Shown here piece by piece: positions 6,855 through 15,170 of a DNA stretch of 15,170 nt; position 1 is the stretch's first letter; each line of letters opens with the position of its first letter. A program made the position numbers and the translations under genes. The notes beneath the pieces are model-generated. The model had not been told where the DNA came from. It was given only the letters and a program-made list of their open reading frames with translations, and ran no database searches. The stretch covers positions 1-15,170 of the forward strand of contig JBHHXE010000042.1 of the NCBI GenBank assembly GCA_046756865.1, given 5' to 3'. Source of the stretch: DUAG01 sp046756865. Its GTDB lineage: Bacteria > Nitrospirota > Nitrospiria > SBBL01 > JAADHI01.

Positions 6855-7580
6855 CTATTTCTTTGCGAACTGCTCTACCCACATAAGGGTTGCCCCAGCT
6901 ACTGCTGTCGGCATTGCAATGAAATTCAAGAAAGGAATCATCAAGAGGATCAGGGTCGCGCCTCCAAAGCCCAGAACGATCAGCCGTTTTTCTTTCAGTC
7001 GGGTCCGCTGCTCCACAAACAAAATCCCGTGATTTCCCATCGGGTAATCGGCATATTCCAGGGCCAGCATCCAGGCACTGAATCCAACCCAGATAAAAGG
7101 CGCAAGTATGTTGAGCAAAGGAATGAAAAAGAGCATCAGGAGCGGCAGCCCCCGCGAAAGGAAGTATATAATTTTTCTGAATTCTGAAATGAGGACGGGT
7201 CCAAGACCAGCGATCATTCTCTTGAGTCCCATCTCTTCTTTTGCGGGACGACAGCTAAGATACTCCTCCACTGCTTCTGAAAGCAGGCCATTGAAGGGCG
7301 CGCCGATTAAATGACCCAGATGAATGAAGGTAAAAAAAACAAGGACCGACATGGTGAGGGCAAAAAGAGGCCAGAGGAACCATTCCAACCACTCATAGCT
7401 TTCTGGCAACAGCCATCCAGTAAAGCGCTCAAACTGGCCGGCGCCAAACCAGATAACCAGGGAAAAAAGGAGGACGTTGATTGAAAGCGGAATAATAACA
7501 TATTGCCGAACCCCGGGTTTTTGAAGGAGAAAAAAACCGCGCAAGAGGTAGGCCGCACCGGTTAGAGGATTATATTTCAT
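6855..7580 (-). CDS. CysZ/EI24 family membrane protein
   Basis: The 241-residue product matches the EI24/CysZ family of inner-membrane proteins; E. coli CysZ is a sulfate channel. Typical points are the N-terminal LLRGFFLLQKPGVRQYVIIP (about 12-31), hydrophobic stretches near 29-46, 68-92, 142-172 and 199-232, and the conserved EYADYPMGNHG at residues 175-185. The start used is ATG 7580, which shares a base with the addA stop (TGATG); a GTG one codon upstream is also open. There is no strong ribosome binding site, so coupling to addA translation is likely. No sulfur-assimilation gene is near, so a sulfate role is not supported by context, and the placement behind addA may be only a shared transcript. 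Family certain; substrate not. Confidence 0.85.
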   Translation of the reverse strand: MKYNPLTGAAYLLRGFFLLQKPGVRQYVIIPLSINVLLFSLVIWFGAGQFERFTGWLLPESYEWLEWFLWPLFALTMSVLVFFTFIHLGHLIGAPFNGLLSEAVEEYLSCRPAKEEMGLKRMIAGLGPVLISEFRKIIYFLSRGLPLLMLFFIPLLNILAPFIWVGFSAWMLALEYADYPMGNHGILFVEQRTRLKEKRLIVLGFGGATLILLMIPFLNFIAMPTAVAGATLMWVEQFAKK

Positions 7581-10500
7581 CACATCTCAATCGCTTCCCC
7601 GGTTCTCAAAAATATAAACCGGGTGGACACCAACTCTCTCTGAAGGCTTCGCCGGACCGCTTCGGGATAGATTCGCGCCTGGTGGCGATAGCCTTCTGCC
7701 GCCTGCCTCAAATCTTCTTTTTTGACCCGGTCGGTTTTGTAATCGACAACATAAATCTTCCCGTCCTTTTCATAAATCAGGTCAATGACACCTTCCATGA
7801 TCCGGCCCTCCCATGAGATCAGAAAAGGGATTTCACGCCCCAGAATTTTTGCCTGACAAAGGGTTTCATATGAACCTGACTTCAAGAAGACATGGAAAAG
7901 GTCTTCCAGATCCCGGCGGATCTCCGACCGGTTTCTCTCAGGCAGCGCTCCTAACCGATGACGGAGAAAGGATGTAAGTACTTCACGGAAGGATTCCGGA
8001 TCGCTCGAAAAGTCCCAGTCCTGAAGAAATCGATGCGCCAACTGGCCTACCCGCGCGGCATCTCCCGTCACAGACTTTCCACTCCTTTGCTTCGTGTGTT
8101 CCGAAAAGGTCATCCCGCGCTGCTTTAATGAAGTCGGCGTGACAAAAATCTCCCGTTTATGCGTTTCATCATATCGCTGCTTTCTTACATTCCACTGATC
8201 CGCATAGTCCTCCCAGTTGATCTGGAGGGTGGCCTGCATTTCGTCAGATGGCGCTGGCTTTGTTTCCGCTTGCTCAAGACCTTCTCTCAATATCACCGTC
8301 TCTATTCTTCCTTTGCACGACTCCCTGTATTCCGGCGGGTGCTCCGCACTGAGATCTCCTGTAAATTCAGATAGCATTGCGAGGAAACTCCCCTTCTCTC
8401 CACGGCCGGTCGGGGCACAGGAGATCATCAGGTGTTCACGGGCACGGGTCATGGCAACGTATAGCACCCGCTTTTGTTCTTCGGCTTTACGGAGATTCTC
8501 CTTCTCCGCAAGGTAGATTCCGGATGGGTCCCATGTTTCCCCCACCCTGAGACCCACAAGATCACTGAACCAGTCATGAAACACCTTGATCCTATCACCC
8601 CCACTCCGGTTTCCGGAACTGTGGCAACCCGCGAGAACCACGACAGGAAACTCCAGGCCTTTGGCCTTGTGTATACTCAAGATCTTTACCGCATCGACCG
8701 TCTCCTCTGCCAAGGGGTTTTCCCCCTCCTCCTTCACCTCTTTCACCGATCTCTCAAGCTCGGCAACGACCTCCCGGAAAGTTCCCCGACCTTCCTCCCC
8801 CAGGTTCCCGGCCATCCTCCTGATTTTTTCAAGATTTGCGACTGCCTGTTCGCCATGAAGGGACTCGGCTGCCAGGATCATCATCGGGGTCGCCGCAAAG
8901 ATGCGGGCCACAGCTTCATCGACAGGAAACTTCTGAATCTCCTGATGCAGGCGGTCGAGACACAGATAAAGTGTTTTAAGGACTGGACCGATTTTCCCCA
9001 ATTCAGAAAATTTCTGATCAAGCGCTGTCCTTCTCCGAACCACACCATAATTCAGAAGGTTCTTCTGACGCATTGTGTAGATCTCAGCATCGCTGAAACC
9101 TCCCAGGGCAGATCTCAAAACACCGACCAGGGCGATCGTATCCTCCGGATTTGCAATCGCCCTCAGTAGGTTGACGGCATCCACAACCTCCTGAGAGGCG
9201 AAGAAGCGCTTCTCCCCTTCCACCACATAGCGTATGCCCTTTCTCTTCAGGGGTTCTAGTACCTCATGCACATGGCTTAGGGTTCGCATCAGAACCGCCA
9301 CATCCTTCCGTTGAACGGGATGTGGCTCTCCATGTTTGTTCAGGACCATTGCCTTGCCCAGGACCTCTTCGGAAAGCCATCGGGCGATGGCCTCCCCTTC
9401 CAGCCGTCTTGCAAGTGCCGCGTTCATTATTTCTCCCGTGCCACGCACACAACGCAGGGCCACCGTTCGAAAGGGATATTCCCGTAAACCGGAAGGGGAG
9501 TCGGTCTCTCCTGGCTCCTTTAATTTAGGCGGGTTGATCCCGACATAGGGCGGCTGCAAGTCATTGGTCTCTCGAAGGATCCCCTCAAAAACACTATTCA
9601 CCACGTTTAAGATTTTTTCATGGCTTCGAAAATTTGTGGTCAGCCTGAGATGAATCCCGCCCTGCGCTTCAATCAGATCCCGGACAACATGCAGGTAAGC
9701 CGCAATGTCGGCTCTCCGAAAACCATAGATCGACTGTTTAGGATCGCCCACAACAAAAAGCTTCCCCGCTTCAAGGACAAGTTTTCGCCAATCCTTCGAG
9801 TTCTCGCCCTTTACTTCAGACAAATAGAGGAGGATCTCGTATTGAACCGGATCAGTATCCTGAAACTCATCGATCAGGATGGCCCGGAACCGCCTCTTTA
9901 ACGCTTCCCGAACCCATGGGCAATCACGGACCAGATTTCTTGCCCTCACCAGGAGTCCATCAAAGGAGATCGCGCCGGTTCTGAGAAAGCGATCCCGAAA
10001 AGGCACAACAAAAGGAACAATCAGCTCATGGAGAAGGCGAAACCGGGTCACATCCATCTTGAGAAACCGACGGGCCGCTTCCACCAATCTTTTTGCCTGT
10101 TCGACCTCCTCTTCTTCCCAGCCCTGGGCAGCCGATACCTTCTTTCCAGATGTGATCTCTTCCCGCGCTTCCGCGACATGCTCTGGCCTGATCCTGTGGT
10201 GGACCCGGACTTCCCTGATGATTTCTCCTGCCGCCTGCGTCAGGATTTCTATATTCCGCGTGCCGGAATGACGGGTGTTCAAGCCTGTGGCCAGCGTTTC
10301 AAGCCCCTCCAGCCACACTTGTATCGGCGCCGGCATCTTTTCCTGGTGAAGGAGTACATCCAGCCGGTTCAGGGGGACGTTCTCAGAGCAAAGGCCAAGG
10401 GCAAGATCATGGATCTCTTCCAGGGAGAAATGTCCAAAGGCCTTCTTCCATTTATCTTTCCTCGGCCCATGATGGGACAATTCAACCGCCAGCCAGTCAG

Positions 10501-11026
10501 CCCACTGCGCTTCAAAATATTTTTCAAACGCGGTCTCTTCCCCCTCATCAAATCCAGGGTCCACCCCAGCCTCAAGCGGATAGAGGCGGAGAAGCGTTGC
10601 CGCAAAGCTGTGGATTGTCCCGATGTCGCTGCGCTCAAGTTGTCGCAAAGCCTGTGCCGCCTTGTCATCAATATCCTCCTTCGAGAGGCGATAGCGAGCC
10701 ATCAGGCCCTGAAGCTGCCTTTGTGTTTTTTCCTCAAAGGTATTTTCCTGGTCCACATTTATCTTCAACTGAATGTAGGATTCAAGTTCTTCTCTAAGAC
10801 GCGCCTTCATCTCATTGGCGGCCTTGTTCGTAAAGGTCAACGAAACGATTTCCGTAATACGGACCGGGTCCGGTTCGCGCATCAGAAGATGGACCAGGCG
10901 GTTGACCAGCAATGAGGTCTTCCCCGTCCCGGCGCCGGCGGTTACGACAATATTCTGATCGAACGTTGCCGCTGCTAGTTCGCGCTCTTTTTGATCATTC
11001 AGCCTGTAGCGCTCCTGATCACTCAT
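7580..11026 (-). CDS. addA: AddA-type ATP-dependent helicase/nuclease subunit
   Basis: AddA is the motor and 5'-strand nuclease of the AddAB enzyme that resects double-strand breaks and leads to RecA loading. The 1148-residue product shows UvrD-type superfamily 1 motifs in order: Walker A GAGTGKT at 31-37 (Lys36), TFTNKAANEMK near 64-74, DIGTIHSFA near 134, DEFQDTD at 386-392, GDPKQSIYGFRR from 427, NFRS in motif IV, SIHKAKGLEFPVV and YVAMTRAREH. The C-terminal RecB-type nuclease keeps His998 (GQLAHRF), Asp1082 (GVIDLIYE), Asp1095 and Lys1097 (VDYKTD), so it should be active. The ATG at 11026 has GGAGA five bases upstream. It follows addB by 63 bases and overlaps the CysZ-like gene. The AddB neighbour argues for AddA over RecB. 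Length is normal. Confidence 0.93.
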   Translation of the reverse strand: MSDQERYRLNDQKERELAAATFDQNIVVTAGAGTGKTSLLVNRLVHLLMREPDPVRITEIVSLTFTNKAANEMKARLREELESYIQLKINVDQENTFEEKTQRQLQGLMARYRLSKEDIDDKAAQALRQLERSDIGTIHSFAATLLRLYPLEAGVDPGFDEGEETAFEKYFEAQWADWLAVELSHHGPRKDKWKKAFGHFSLEEIHDLALGLCSENVPLNRLDVLLHQEKMPAPIQVWLEGLETLATGLNTRHSGTRNIEILTQAAGEIIREVRVHHRIRPEHVAEAREEITSGKKVSAAQGWEEEEVEQAKRLVEAARRFLKMDVTRFRLLHELIVPFVVPFRDRFLRTGAISFDGLLVRARNLVRDCPWVREALKRRFRAILIDEFQDTDPVQYEILLYLSEVKGENSKDWRKLVLEAGKLFVVGDPKQSIYGFRRADIAAYLHVVRDLIEAQGGIHLRLTTNFRSHEKILNVVNSVFEGILRETNDLQPPYVGINPPKLKEPGETDSPSGLREYPFRTVALRCVRGTGEIMNAALARRLEGEAIARWLSEEVLGKAMVLNKHGEPHPVQRKDVAVLMRTLSHVHEVLEPLKRKGIRYVVEGEKRFFASQEVVDAVNLLRAIANPEDTIALVGVLRSALGGFSDAEIYTMRQKNLLNYGVVRRRTALDQKFSELGKIGPVLKTLYLCLDRLHQEIQKFPVDEAVARIFAATPMMILAAESLHGEQAVANLEKIRRMAGNLGEEGRGTFREVVAELERSVKEVKEEGENPLAEETVDAVKILSIHKAKGLEFPVVVLAGCHSSGNRSGGDRIKVFHDWFSDLVGLRVGETWDPSGIYLAEKENLRKAEEQKRVLYVAMTRAREHLMISCAPTGRGEKGSFLAMLSEFTGDLSAEHPPEYRESCKGRIETVILREGLEQAETKPAPSDEMQATLQINWEDYADQWNVRKQRYDETHKREIFVTPTSLKQRGMTFSEHTKQRSGKSVTGDAARVGQLAHRFLQDWDFSSDPESFREVLTSFLRHRLGALPERNRSEIRRDLEDLFHVFLKSGSYETLCQAKILGREIPFLISWEGRIMEGVIDLIYEKDGKIYVVDYKTDRVKKEDLRQAAEGYRHQARIYPEAVRRSLQRELVSTRFIFLRTGEAIEM

Positions 11027-11089
11027 TCAGATCTCCATGGCGTCGTCGCTGTTCTATCATAACAAGACCAATACCCCCGCATCACAAGA

Positions 11090-14000
11090 TCAATTCCCTG
11101 ATTTTGATTTCCTTTTTATCTTGGGCGTTTTCGGACTCTTCAATTTGCTCAGAGACTGGTGCGCTCGCGTAAGCGGATCTTCTGCCGCGCGCCGCGAGGA
11201 TTGGAGGTGGTTCAATCGGCAGATTGTTGACATATCACAGTATTCACAGTGGCTTCCGGGGTGGATAAAAAATCGGCCCTTTTGAATACCTTCCAATAAG
11301 AGATTAAAAGTGTTTTTCAACATAAGCCCGGCCTCGCCCTCCCAGCCATTCGCCGGAAACTCGCTCACCACAATAGGGCCTTTCTCCCAATTCGGGGCCA
11401 GGAAATAGAAAGCCACCTCGGTGGGAAAACTGTCCTCATCCTGATCCCGCACCGCGGCATATTGTTTTGCAAGCAGAAGGTAGACGGGAGGCTGAAGGCG
11501 CTGCCCTCGAACCGCGGCCTGCATGAGGTTTTTGTCTTCCGTATTTTGATTTTTTCCCATCTTGTATTTATAGTCAATAACACGGTAGCGCTTCTCCTCC
11601 GCGTGATAATCGATCCGGTCAAGACGGCCTTGTATCGGAAAGCCCCCTTCCAAACGGCTCTCGCATTTGAGCTCCAGGGCGAGAGGGACGTAACCGGATT
11701 GAAGCAGATAAAGACGATCATGTTTTATCAAAGTTTGGATCAGGTCCACGATCCGTTCTTTCAAATCCTCCCAGACAACCGCATAACTCACCGGGTGCTC
11801 CGATTCATACCTGGAAAATATTTTCCGGCTCTGCTTCAAAACGATATCTCCACAGTTGGACCACGATGCCTTATTTTGAAAATACCCCTGCGCCATCAGG
11901 AATGTGTAGACCTCCTTCAGGATGTCGTGGCACAGCTCTCCGGTTCCAAGCGGCTTTATCTCATCACTTTCTTCAGGCCGTTCAACAAGGGAGAGGCCCA
12001 GAAGCCGAGTTGAATAATATTTAAATGGACAAAGGGCATACTCCTCCAAGGCCGTTGAGGACACCCCTTTTTCTTGAATCGATTTCCAATAATCGGGAAG
12101 CGGGCCGACAATCCCGTCAATGGGGTTCAAGCTTTCTTCATCTTCTATGCGCTTCAAAGCCTGATGGCCATGTGCGTATAACATCTCTGGCAGGGAAAGC
12201 CGGGCAATGATCGGGTCCAGGTCCTGCGCGCTTAGGGCCATGAATACGGCAAGCTCCCCCGGCGTTTTCAGATCTGCCCGGTTAAAAGGCGCAACCCCCT
12301 CCTTTTCCAGGCGTCCCCGCGGGATGACATGTTCTATGTGTTGGTTTTTCGATTCGATCACTCTTTTGAGTTCACCCAGATACCATGAGGGATACAGGGA
12401 TTTTCCCTGTTCGTCTGAGCGTTGATACAGACAATAGAGCTGCTCTCGGGAAGATGCCACCAGGAGTGTAAACAAGAGTTTTTCTTCATCGTAGGCGGCC
12501 AGTTTCTCCCCGACCTTGTATCCCAATGTGGTTTCAAGGACACGGCGATGAGCGTCTCTCAGGAAGGCATCTTCCCGTATGGCGCGGGGAAAAACTCCCT
12601 CGTTGATCCCGAGAAGAAAGAGAACCTTGAAGGGAACCCCTCGCGCCGCCATCGCATCCATCACGGCGACCCCAGAAGTATTTCGCTTTGTCATCTTGAC
12701 GCTGGCCCGCTCCAGCCAACGGCGAAAGGTCTCAATAAAATGATGAAGAGAAACGGGGGAAATAAATGCGTCCAAAGCGCTGAGGCTTTCCAGAGTATCC
12801 AGGATCACTTCCCCGATCTCATCTTCCTTCTGTTGACCGCTTTCTCTCTCTTTCTTTCCTCCTCGTTCTTCTGGTTTTTCTTCCCGGCGCACAAGATTAA
12901 AATACTTCATGAAGAGCCGCTTCCAATGCTCCCCATAGACCGACCAAGACGCCTTTGCGGGAAGCACGCTCAGGTCCTGATGTAAGGCCTTGAAGATCTG
13001 CCAGAGGCAGTCTGCCTGGTCCTTCGTTTCACTATCGTGCTGCCTTTCATCTTTTTCAATACATCTTTTTAAGCCTTTCCATTTTTCCATGCCCCGGGTA
13101 ACCCCTGCTATTCGGGTTATTTTATCCCAGAGGTCAGGACACGGATTAATCCCTCTAGGGAATATATAATCTGTATTCAAATATGGAGACGTCAGGAGGT
13201 CGATCACTTCGGAACGAAGATAATTCCGATATGATAGACCTGTGAGAAGAAGAATCGTTTTTGTAAGAGGAAAGCGAATGACCTCTTCAGGAACTGCACT
13301 TGAAACAGGAATTTTATATTCCTGAAAAATATTCGTGATTGTGTTTGCGTAGGCAGACAAGGTTCGTGCAACGACGCCGATATCCCCAAAAGAGATCCCG
13401 TCTTCGCTTACAATTCGCAATATTTCCTTCGCCACTGTCAGGGTTTCATCCTGGGTGCCGGAACAAGAGATAAAGGTTATACGGCTCGGAGTTGTTTTCT
13501 GGGCTTCCACAAATTCTCCGGGTAATGCTTCAGAGAATAAGCGGTCATAAACTGGAGCTGTGGTCGGCTGTTGCTTTTTTAAATCGATGATAAGACTTTG
13601 ATCTCTGATGCAGTTTTGGACATTACTGTCGTAAAACTTCTGCGAAAAGACCCATCCGGAATGTCCTTTCACCAAAGGGAAAAATAGGGTAGTCGGATAG
13701 GATCTCGCCACGGCCTGAAACAGGTCGGTCTGGACTTGGGTCAGGTCATAAAAACCATAATAGAAAATATGGTGAAATTGCTTTAAAAATTTTGATACCG
13801 GTATCTGATCAGTCACCATAAGGTCAAGGTCTGTGTAATCCTTAACCGACCAGGCCTTACAGCGCTCTTGAAAGTCTAGATAAAGCTCTAGCAGCTCACT
13901 GAGCCTTGAGATGGCCTCTTTGCCGAAGTGGCCCTCCTTCACAGCCTGAATCACTAGATCAGGAGAAACGAGACCGTCCTTCAGATCACGAAGCGTCTGC

Positions 14001-14365
14001 CACAACGCGGCGCACCCTCCCTCCATTTCATCAAGCCCGAAAAATGAAGAACCTGAATCGTAGTCCTTCCGTATCATGCTTCTCAAGCTCTCTTCGAGAA
14101 AGAGATCCTCACACAGGTTCGGCTCAGCAGACCTGTTTTTCTCTTCATAAAGCTGTCTTGAAAGTTGATGGAAGGTCCATATTCTGAAATTAATAAGATC
14201 GAGGCTGTGATCCAAGGTAAGGAGGTATTGTAACCGCCTCAGAATTTCTTCAGAGGGGACCAAAACAAGAAGGGGCGTAAGCCGATCCGAGACCTTGTAA
14301 CGCTGCACTTCATCGACAAATGCATCCTCTAAATTGGGATGAAAGGGTCCTAAATATACCTTCAT
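11090..14365 (-). CDS. addB: AddB-type helicase/nuclease subunit with Fe-S cluster
   Basis: AddB is the second AddAB subunit: a helicase-like scaffold with its own 3'-strand nuclease. The 1091-residue product has an N-terminal helicase-like region, NTSGVAVMDAMAARGVPFKV and LGINEGVFPR near the middle, and a C-terminal PD-(D/E)XK domain. That domain has Cys779 (YALCPFKYYS), His813 (ELCHDIL), Asp916 (GRLDRID), Asp931 and Lys933 (IDYKYK), then Cys1040, Cys1043 and Cys1049 (CEYCDMSTIC). The four Cys match the AddB iron-sulfur staple. The N-terminus shows no Walker A where B. subtilis AddB has one, so ATP use by this subunit is unlikely. A 42-residue basic tail follows the last Cys. The ATG at 14365 has no ribosome binding site, yet an upstream stop rules out another start. 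It lies 48 bases after the zinc-ribbon gene. Confidence 0.9.
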   Translation of the reverse strand: MKVYLGPFHPNLEDAFVDEVQRYKVSDRLTPLLVLVPSEEILRRLQYLLTLDHSLDLINFRIWTFHQLSRQLYEEKNRSAEPNLCEDLFLEESLRSMIRKDYDSGSSFFGLDEMEGGCAALWQTLRDLKDGLVSPDLVIQAVKEGHFGKEAISRLSELLELYLDFQERCKAWSVKDYTDLDLMVTDQIPVSKFLKQFHHIFYYGFYDLTQVQTDLFQAVARSYPTTLFFPLVKGHSGWVFSQKFYDSNVQNCIRDQSLIIDLKKQQPTTAPVYDRLFSEALPGEFVEAQKTTPSRITFISCSGTQDETLTVAKEILRIVSEDGISFGDIGVVARTLSAYANTITNIFQEYKIPVSSAVPEEVIRFPLTKTILLLTGLSYRNYLRSEVIDLLTSPYLNTDYIFPRGINPCPDLWDKITRIAGVTRGMEKWKGLKRCIEKDERQHDSETKDQADCLWQIFKALHQDLSVLPAKASWSVYGEHWKRLFMKYFNLVRREEKPEERGGKKERESGQQKEDEIGEVILDTLESLSALDAFISPVSLHHFIETFRRWLERASVKMTKRNTSGVAVMDAMAARGVPFKVLFLLGINEGVFPRAIREDAFLRDAHRRVLETTLGYKVGEKLAAYDEEKLLFTLLVASSREQLYCLYQRSDEQGKSLYPSWYLGELKRVIESKNQHIEHVIPRGRLEKEGVAPFNRADLKTPGELAVFMALSAQDLDPIIARLSLPEMLYAHGHQALKRIEDEESLNPIDGIVGPLPDYWKSIQEKGVSSTALEEYALCPFKYYSTRLLGLSLVERPEESDEIKPLGTGELCHDILKEVYTFLMAQGYFQNKASWSNCGDIVLKQSRKIFSRYESEHPVSYAVVWEDLKERIVDLIQTLIKHDRLYLLQSGYVPLALELKCESRLEGGFPIQGRLDRIDYHAEEKRYRVIDYKYKMGKNQNTEDKNLMQAAVRGQRLQPPVYLLLAKQYAAVRDQDEDSFPTEVAFYFLAPNWEKGPIVVSEFPANGWEGEAGLMLKNTFNLLLEGIQKGRFFIHPGSHCEYCDMSTICRLNHLQSSRRAAEDPLTRAHQSLSKLKSPKTPKIKRKSKSGN

Positions 14366-14413
14366 TTTTGTTCACACATCTGCACCCTACCCCCAGCGCT
14401 TAATGCTGTTATC

Positions 14414-14557
14414 TTACTTTTCTATTTGAAACATCTTCTCGCAATATTCGCAATTGTACAAACGCTCATCAACATGCTTCACCGTATTGCGGCGTCCGCA
14501 AAATGGGCACTTCGGAATGTTTGGATCAATCTCTTTCTTTTTCTTGTTTTTCTTCAT
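14414..14557 (-). CDS. 47-residue zinc-ribbon protein
   Basis: A minus-strand ORF from ATG 14557 to TAA 14414 encodes 47 residues. It starts with a basic stretch (MKKNKKKKEI), then has CPFCGRRNT (Cys17, Cys20) and NCEYCEKMFQ (Cys36, Cys39). The C-x2-C-x15-C-x2-C pattern with Gly after the second Cys is that of a small zinc ribbon. AAGGAG stands 7 bases before the ATG, a strong signal. The gene was probably overlooked by length cut-offs. It is 48 bases upstream of addB on the same strand and could share its transcript. Small zinc ribbons bind nucleic acids or proteins; a link to AddAB is only a guess. The gene is well supported; the function is unknown. Confidence 0.75.
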   Translation of the reverse strand: MKKNKKKKEIDPNIPKCPFCGRRNTVKHVDERLYNCEYCEKMFQIEK

Positions 14558-14713
14558 GATGAGGCTCCTTCTAAAAGGGTAAAAAAAAATCTGGCTGCAC
14601 TTAATACTTTCATTTTTGATTTGGGTTTCTTCAATGGAATGCCAAACCCATCCATAAAATTTTTCAATGTCAGAGGCATCATTTCAGTTTTTAAAAGTGC
14701 TTTCCTTTTCTCA

Positions 14714-14726
14714 AGTGCATTGCACT
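14714..14726. repeat. Perfect palindrome AGTGCA-T-TGCACT
   Basis: A perfect 6-bp inverted repeat with a one-base centre lies 157 bases upstream of the zinc-ribbon start. The short centre suits a protein-binding site better than an RNA hairpin. No promoter elements flank it clearly, so an operator role is speculative. Confidence 0.3.
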
Positions 14727-14817
14727 ATGCCAATATCAAGTCCTGAATCCGGCCACAGTGACGCCTGGATTTGATCGTGTACCGAAACCGCTACTCCCAT
14801 CTCTTCAGCATTATATT

Positions 14818-15015
14818 TCACCGGGATATAAGTTTTCCGTCCTCTTTGTCAATGGCTTCAGCGCACCCCTGTTTTATAGAAACAACCTTTGCGCAGGCGT
14901 TGAAGTCATCGATTTTGAGATTATCCCGCTTGCCGTTCAGGGTCACCTGACGGCGGGCCGTCCATGCGCCCGCAGAATTAAAACTATAGGTGACATCAAA
15001 GGCATGGGAAAGGAA
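14818..15015 (-). pseudogene. Probable gene remnant, 65-codon open frame without a start
   Basis: The minus strand is open for 65 codons, from just after a stop at 15018-15016 to TGA at 14820-14818, with no ATG, GTG or TTG near the 5' side. The reading has a protein-like make-up: AFDVTYSFNSAGAWTARRQV, then KIDDFNACAKVV and CAEAIDKEDGK, with Cys41 and Cys51. Codon choice resembles the nearby genes. I do not recognise the family. It looks like the C-terminal end of a protein whose front part has been lost, with the hairpin at 15015-15048 sitting exactly at the break. The opposing plus-strand frame (14758-15027) is open but has a less protein-like composition. A chance open frame cannot be excluded. 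Confidence 0.35.
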
Positions 15016-15048
15016 TCAGCTTCCTGATTTTTTCATCAGGAAGCTGAT
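15015..15048. repeat. Perfect 13-bp hairpin with 8-base loop
   Basis: ATCAGCTTCCTGA (15015-15027) and TCAGGAAGCTGAT (15036-15048) are exact inverted copies around TTTTTTCA. The T run is in the loop on the plus strand, and neither flank has a T run, so it is not a classic terminator. An alternative smaller plus-strand hairpin, AGGAA (15011-15015) with TTCCT (15021-15025), does run into GATTTTTT and could act as a weak terminator. A repeat-element end is another possibility. Confidence 0.6.
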
Positions 15049-15170
15049 GTTCTTGACAGGGTCATCTGATACCGGGCCACGATTTTAATCCCATCCGACG
15101 GAACTGCTCTTCGTTTAACCCTATTCAAGGCCCTCTCCTGTGGGAAACTCGCAGGAAAGCCGCATGGTCA

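Larger units (their letters stand above)
14558..15170. other. Region without an intact gene
   Basis: This 613-base stretch at the right edge has no complete gene that I can support. It holds a 13-base palindrome at 14714-14726, a minus-strand open frame that looks like the end of a broken gene (14818-15015), a perfect hairpin at 15015-15048, and a second short minus-strand open stretch at 15062-15124 that ends with EEQFRRMGLKSWPGIR. Plus-strand frames here read less like protein. No clear promoter for the zinc-ribbon gene was found. The region may be decayed coding sequence. Confidence 0.5.

Noticed and set aside
6642..7187. Plus-strand open frame of 181 codons
   Set aside because: It overlaps the lysine-rich ORF and the CysZ-like gene on the other strand, lacks a family signature, and is rich in Pro, Gln and His as shadow frames are.
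10028..10915. Plus-strand open frame of 295 codons inside addA
   Set aside because: It is antisense to AddA's motif-rich N-terminal half, and its product has no recognisable domain.
14726..14745. Sigma54-like TTGGCA...TGC on the minus strand
   Set aside because: The GG and GC are 11 bases apart; sigma54 promoters need 10.
14758..15027. Plus-strand open frame of 89 codons
   Set aside because: There is no ribosome binding site, and the opposite strand reads more like protein over the same stretch.

Overview
The window looks like a chromosomal segment of a Gram-negative bacterium of moderate GC content. It holds the inner-membrane Sec accessory genes yajC-secD-secF and an AddAB-type recombination helicase-nuclease instead of RecBCD. 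The mix (split secD/secF, a DUF4388 gene right behind secF, AddAB, several tiny basic or zinc-ribbon genes) would fit Nitrospirota or a related deep-branching phylum. That assignment is an inference; nothing here fixes the taxon. I see no phage, CRISPR, rRNA, tRNA or intact mobile element.

Layout, left to right. 1-3697 (+) is a tight run: yajC (TTG start), secD overlapping it by one base, secF, and a DUF4388 protein one base after secF. 3756-4028 (-) is a 90-residue protein I do not recognise. 4255-5529 (+) is a DUF2130 protein with an N-terminal CxxC, a long coiled coil and a C-terminal domain with PD-(D/E)XK-like residues. 5611-6536 is a divergent pair: a DoxX membrane protein (-) and an HxlR/DUF24 regulator (+) carrying the family's Cys6. 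Two good promoters overlap between them, with a perfect palindrome nearby. 6605-6700 (-) is a 31-residue lysine-rich ORF with a strong ribosome binding site. 6855-14557 (-) reads as one leftward cluster: a 47-residue zinc ribbon, addB, addA and a CysZ/EI24 membrane protein that overlaps addA by one base. 14558-15170 has no intact gene; it holds an open-frame relic on the minus strand and a perfect 13-bp hairpin.

How the genes work together. YajC, SecD and SecF form the SecYEG accessory complex that uses the proton gradient to help export; the DUF4388 protein is probably co-translated with them. AddA (motor plus nuclease) and AddB (Fe-S nuclease) should form the double-strand-break resection enzyme that loads RecA. 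The DoxX/HxlR pair resembles known quinone- or thiol-stress modules. I did not find a convincing new multi-gene system. The items most worth a second look are the two tiny genes, the overlapping doxX/hxlR promoters, the DUF2130 putative nuclease, the secF-DUF4388 coupling and the relic region at the right end.
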